From positions 1 to 7,527 of the forward strand of contig CAJXJU010000054.1 of the NCBI GenBank assembly GCA_913055195.1: a stretch of 7,527 bases of DNA. Reading direction: 5' to 3'. The notes beneath the pieces are model-generated. The model had not been told where the DNA came from and did no database searches. It saw nothing but the letters and a program-made list of their open reading frames with translations. Source of the DNA: an uncultured Desulfohalobiaceae bacterium (GTDB lineage: Bacteria; Desulfobacterota; Desulfovibrionia; Desulfovibrionales; Desulfonatronovibrionaceae). Shown in pieces: positions 5,849-7,527 of this stretch. The position numbers were made by a program, and so were the translations under genes. The first letter of the stretch is position 1, and the number at the start of each line of letters is the position of its first letter.

Positions 5849-5884
5849 TTAGACGATAGCGCTTTTCTCAAGAACTAACTTCAC
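5849..5884 (-). pseudogene. Eleven-codon stub of the radical SAM start
   Basis: Behind the intact protease gene the same overlapping GTG start (5884-5882) reads VKLVLEKSAIV and stops at 5849-5851. The first five codons match the radical SAM remnant at 5078 and then diverge exactly where the 55-base repeat ends. It is the non-functional leftover of the junction on this side of the inserted segment. Confidence 0.55.
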
Positions 5885-5923
5885 GATTGTTCGCTTTTCC
5901 TGGGGATAGGCAAGTATTCAACA
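5869..5923. repeat. 55-base direct repeat, right copy
   Basis: This is the native 3' end of the SDH-type protease gene plus the overlapping first codons of the former downstream gene. It is identical to 5063-5117 except at 5878 (C for T) and 5915 (A for G). Unit-to-unit distance is 806 bases. Such a long duplication is unlike ordinary transposon target duplications and more like attachment-site or homology-driven insertion. Confidence 0.9.
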
Positions 5924-6702
5924 GTAGGCATTTTGCGCACAGGCTGAGGATAAAGGCTTAACAGTTGTAAAATTTCAGCAGGCATATCTTTGGACACATT
6001 CAGCCCCAGTTTTTTGGCTTCTTCATAAGTTATTGGATAATCATGTGTCCATCTGCCTTCGGATAGGGTTCTGGCTAATTCTCTGGCCTTTGTCTCATCA
6101 ACCTTGCCGTCCAGCAGCTCATACACTGCTTCTTCAACCTGCTTTATGGCCTTGGCAGCTATATCTGCCATGATCAGGGTTTTGTCTTCTATTTTGTCGA
6201 GATTTTTTTGCTGAGTAAGTTTAACAATGGATGCTGCTGGATATTCGCCAAGCTGGGGATCAACTGGCCCCAGAACAGAAGATTCAGTCATAACAATTTC
6301 ATCAGCAGCCAGGGCAATCATAGTTCCCCCACTCATGGCATAATGAGGAACAAAAACCGTGACCTTGCCTTTGTGCTTTTTGAGGGCGCGCGCAATTTGT
6401 AACGATGCCAGAACAAGGCCACCTGGAGTGTGCAGAACAATATCCAGGGGCACGTCAGGGCCGGTCATGTAAATAGCCCGCAAAACTTCTTCAGAATCAT
6501 GAATGTCAATGTATTTGAAAACAGGAAAGCCCAGTAAACTCATGGTCTCCTGGCGATGGATCAAAAGGATAACCCTGGATGATCTCTTTTTTTCGATTTT
6601 AGCAATAAGCCTTTGCCTGCTGGCTTCCAGCATTCTTTGTTTGATTACTGGCTGCAAAGCAGACAAAATGAAAAAGAGCCATAACAAATCAAATGGATGC
6701 AT
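5881..6702 (-). CDS. SDH-type membrane-anchored serine protease (ClpP-like fold)
   Basis: A 273-residue protein of the serine dehydrogenase proteinase (SDH_sah) family, ClpP/crotonase-fold peptidases related to signal peptide peptidases. The first 20 residues (FDLLWLFFILSAL) form a membrane anchor, followed by a basic helical linker (21-43). Core motifs are HTPGG (91-95, oxyanion-region loop), the nucleophile elbow AMSGGT with S124, and GPVDPQLG (145-152). The tail has the family's PQPVRKMPTVEYLPIP pattern. ATG 6702 has AGGAGG eight bases upstream. It follows the rhomboid gene by 11 bases and is surely co-transcribed, pairing two membrane-associated proteases that may act on shared substrates or in membrane quality control. 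The soluble protease domain is probably cytoplasmic, since positive charges follow the anchor. Its last 43 bases are duplicated at 5075-5117. The name derives from an archaeal enzyme activity and need not describe the natural role. Confidence 0.88.
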   Translation of the reverse strand: MHPFDLLWLFFILSALQPVIKQRMLEASRQRLIAKIEKKRSSRVILLIHRQETMSLLGFPVFKYIDIHDSEEVLRAIYMTGPDVPLDIVLHTPGGLVLASLQIARALKKHKGKVTVFVPHYAMSGGTMIALAADEIVMTESSVLGPVDPQLGEYPAASIVKLTQQKNLDKIEDKTLIMADIAAKAIKQVEEAVYELLDGKVDETKARELARTLSEGRWTHDYPITYEEAKKLGLNVSKDMPAEILQLLSLYPQPVRKMPTVEYLPIPRKSEQS

Positions 6703-6713
6703 AAGAAGACCTC

Positions 6714-7439
6714 CTATAAGTTGCGATAATTAATAAATATTTCATCAGGATAAAGCCTGTGATACTCTTTTTTGCGCATAAAAGCCAGAAGAATGATACC
6801 GGCAATAAATCCGCCAATATGTGCCCACCAGGCAATACTGGAGCCATTATGTATTGATACAATAGCCAGAAGTCCAGGGAAAAGCTGTGAAATAAACCAG
6901 CCAATAAGGTACAAAACAGCCGGAATTTCAATAAAATAGGGAAGAAAAAAGATGGGGATCAAAGTAATTATTCTGGAATGGGGAAACAAGATCATATAAG
7001 CGCCCATTACACCGGCAATGGCACCGGACGCGCCAACAACAGGAACAGTTGAGTGAAAATTAGTTATAAAGTGTGTGAGATTGGCCGCAAGACCGCAAAT
7101 GATATAAAAAATGAAATAGCGAAAGTGACCCAGCCTGTCCTCTACATTGTCACCAAAAATCCATAAAGCCCACATGTTGGATATGAGATGGAACCAGCCT
7201 CCATGCAGGAACATATTGGTCAAAAAAGGAGAATAGTCCCAGGGAGGCAGGCCAGCAAAAAAGGCCCAGACTTCATTGGTGTATCTGGCCGGGACAAGAC
7301 CATATTTGTGCATAAAGGCAATTAAATAGGGTTCAGGCAAAGAGGCCTGAATTAGAAAAACCAGGATGTTGACGGCTATAATGATGTAATTTGTAAATGG
7401 TGTTTCCCGGTGAGGAATGCTGTCTTTCAAAGGAATCAT
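6714..7439 (-). CDS. Rhomboid family intramembrane serine protease
   Basis: A 241-residue rhomboid that cleaves transmembrane helices within the bilayer. It starts MIPLKDSIPHRETPFTNY, the usual short N-terminus, then a membrane segment (17-32). The HLISNMWALWIFGDNVED block carries H84 and N88 of the oxyanion site. The catalytic serine is S138 in VGASGAIAGVMGAY, and the catalytic histidine is H207 in AHIGGFIAG. Six to seven membrane segments are apparent, and all catalytic residues are present. ATG 7439 has AGGTGG five bases upstream. It is the first gene of an operon with the SDH-type protease; its stop overlaps the region of that gene's Shine-Dalgarno site. The dispersed palindrome at 7476-7527 lies directly upstream in the probable leader or promoter region, and I saw no convincing -35/-10 pair. 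Confidence 0.93.
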   Translation of the reverse strand: MIPLKDSIPHRETPFTNYIIIAVNILVFLIQASLPEPYLIAFMHKYGLVPARYTNEVWAFFAGLPPWDYSPFLTNMFLHGGWFHLISNMWALWIFGDNVEDRLGHFRYFIFYIICGLAANLTHFITNFHSTVPVVGASGAIAGVMGAYMILFPHSRIITLIPIFFLPYFIEIPAVLYLIGWFISQLFPGLLAIVSIHNGSSIAWWAHIGGFIAGIILLAFMRKKEYHRLYPDEIFINYRNL

Positions 7440-7475
7440 CTGACCACCTTTTGAGTTTAGGATTAACTTAACTCA

Positions 7476-7527
7476 CTCAACTTTCGGAGTTCCGAAAGTT
7501 GAGAAATTCGAAATCCGAATATCGAAA
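7476..7527. repeat. Dispersed palindromic repeat, right copy (inverted)
   Basis: A perfect hairpin with 13-base arms (7476-7503) and 24 bases of TTCGA-type sequence match the left copy at 2-53 in inverted orientation, with 50 identities in 52. It runs to the last base of the window. It lies 36 bases upstream of the rhomboid start. Confidence 0.85.

Noticed and set aside
5785..5854. Possible integron attC site: GTTCAAC (RYYYAAC) at 5785-5791 and GTTAGAC (GTTRRRY) at 5848-5854 next to a toxin-antitoxin cassette
   Set aside because: The two boxes pair poorly, and the only strong stem nearby (5772-5783 with 5823-5834) straddles the first box. The cassette would also need its attC behind the toxin gene, where only 28 bases remain.
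6208..6931. Other frames over the protease and rhomboid genes
   Set aside because: They overlap genes with full catalytic motifs, and their translations show no family features.
2..7527. Whole window as a composite transposon with 52-base terminal inverted repeats
   Set aside because: There is no transposase or recombinase anywhere, the ends are themselves internal palindromes, and no flanking sequence is available to show a target duplication. A dispersed repeat is the simpler reading.

Overview
The window reads as a piece of an AT-rich bacterial chromosome, with compact genes, good Shine-Dalgarno sites and many short palindromic repeats in the gaps. The protein types (a rhomboid followed by an SDH-type ClpP-like protease, the start of a B12-binding radical SAM protein, AAA/DUF4143 ATPases, a DinJ/YafQ-type toxin-antitoxin pair) and the repeat style suggest an anaerobic Desulfobacterota-like lineage. 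This is a low-confidence guess; no rRNA, tRNA or marker gene is present to settle it.

Plus strand, left to right. A polytopic membrane protein of unknown function (321-1304) ends in a stem-loop. Two neighbouring but clearly divergent AAA ATPases of the DUF4143 type follow (1440-2654 and 2797-4023), separated by alternating inverted GTACCATTTTA motifs. A small fumarylacetoacetate-hydrolase-family enzyme (4048-4665) starts 24 bases after the second ATPase, so these two are probably co-transcribed. A strong hairpin overlaps its stop codon.

The middle (4666-5880) is a junction zone. It holds a second copy of a palindromic repeat also found at 1365-1428, three GTTC-N7-GAAC hairpins, a 38-codon remnant of the start of a radical SAM gene, and a complete DinJ/YafQ-like toxin-antitoxin operon on the minus strand. 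The toxin-antitoxin segment lies between two 55-base direct repeats with 53 identities. These repeats are the 3' end of the protease gene plus the first codons of the radical SAM gene. The simplest reading is that about 750 bases carrying the toxin-antitoxin pair were inserted at the protease/radical SAM junction, with duplication of the junction, so that the protease C-terminus and the radical SAM start both survived. The radical SAM gene was later truncated.

Minus strand, right end. A rhomboid intramembrane protease (7439-6714) and an SDH-type serine protease with an N-terminal membrane segment (6702-5881) are 11 bases apart and form an operon. The radical SAM gene was probably its third member.

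The window begins and ends with the same 52-base repeat in inverted orientation (50 of 52 identical). It is a dispersed palindromic element, and the sequence may stop here because an assembler broke at it. No CRISPR array, transposase, integrase or RNA gene was seen.
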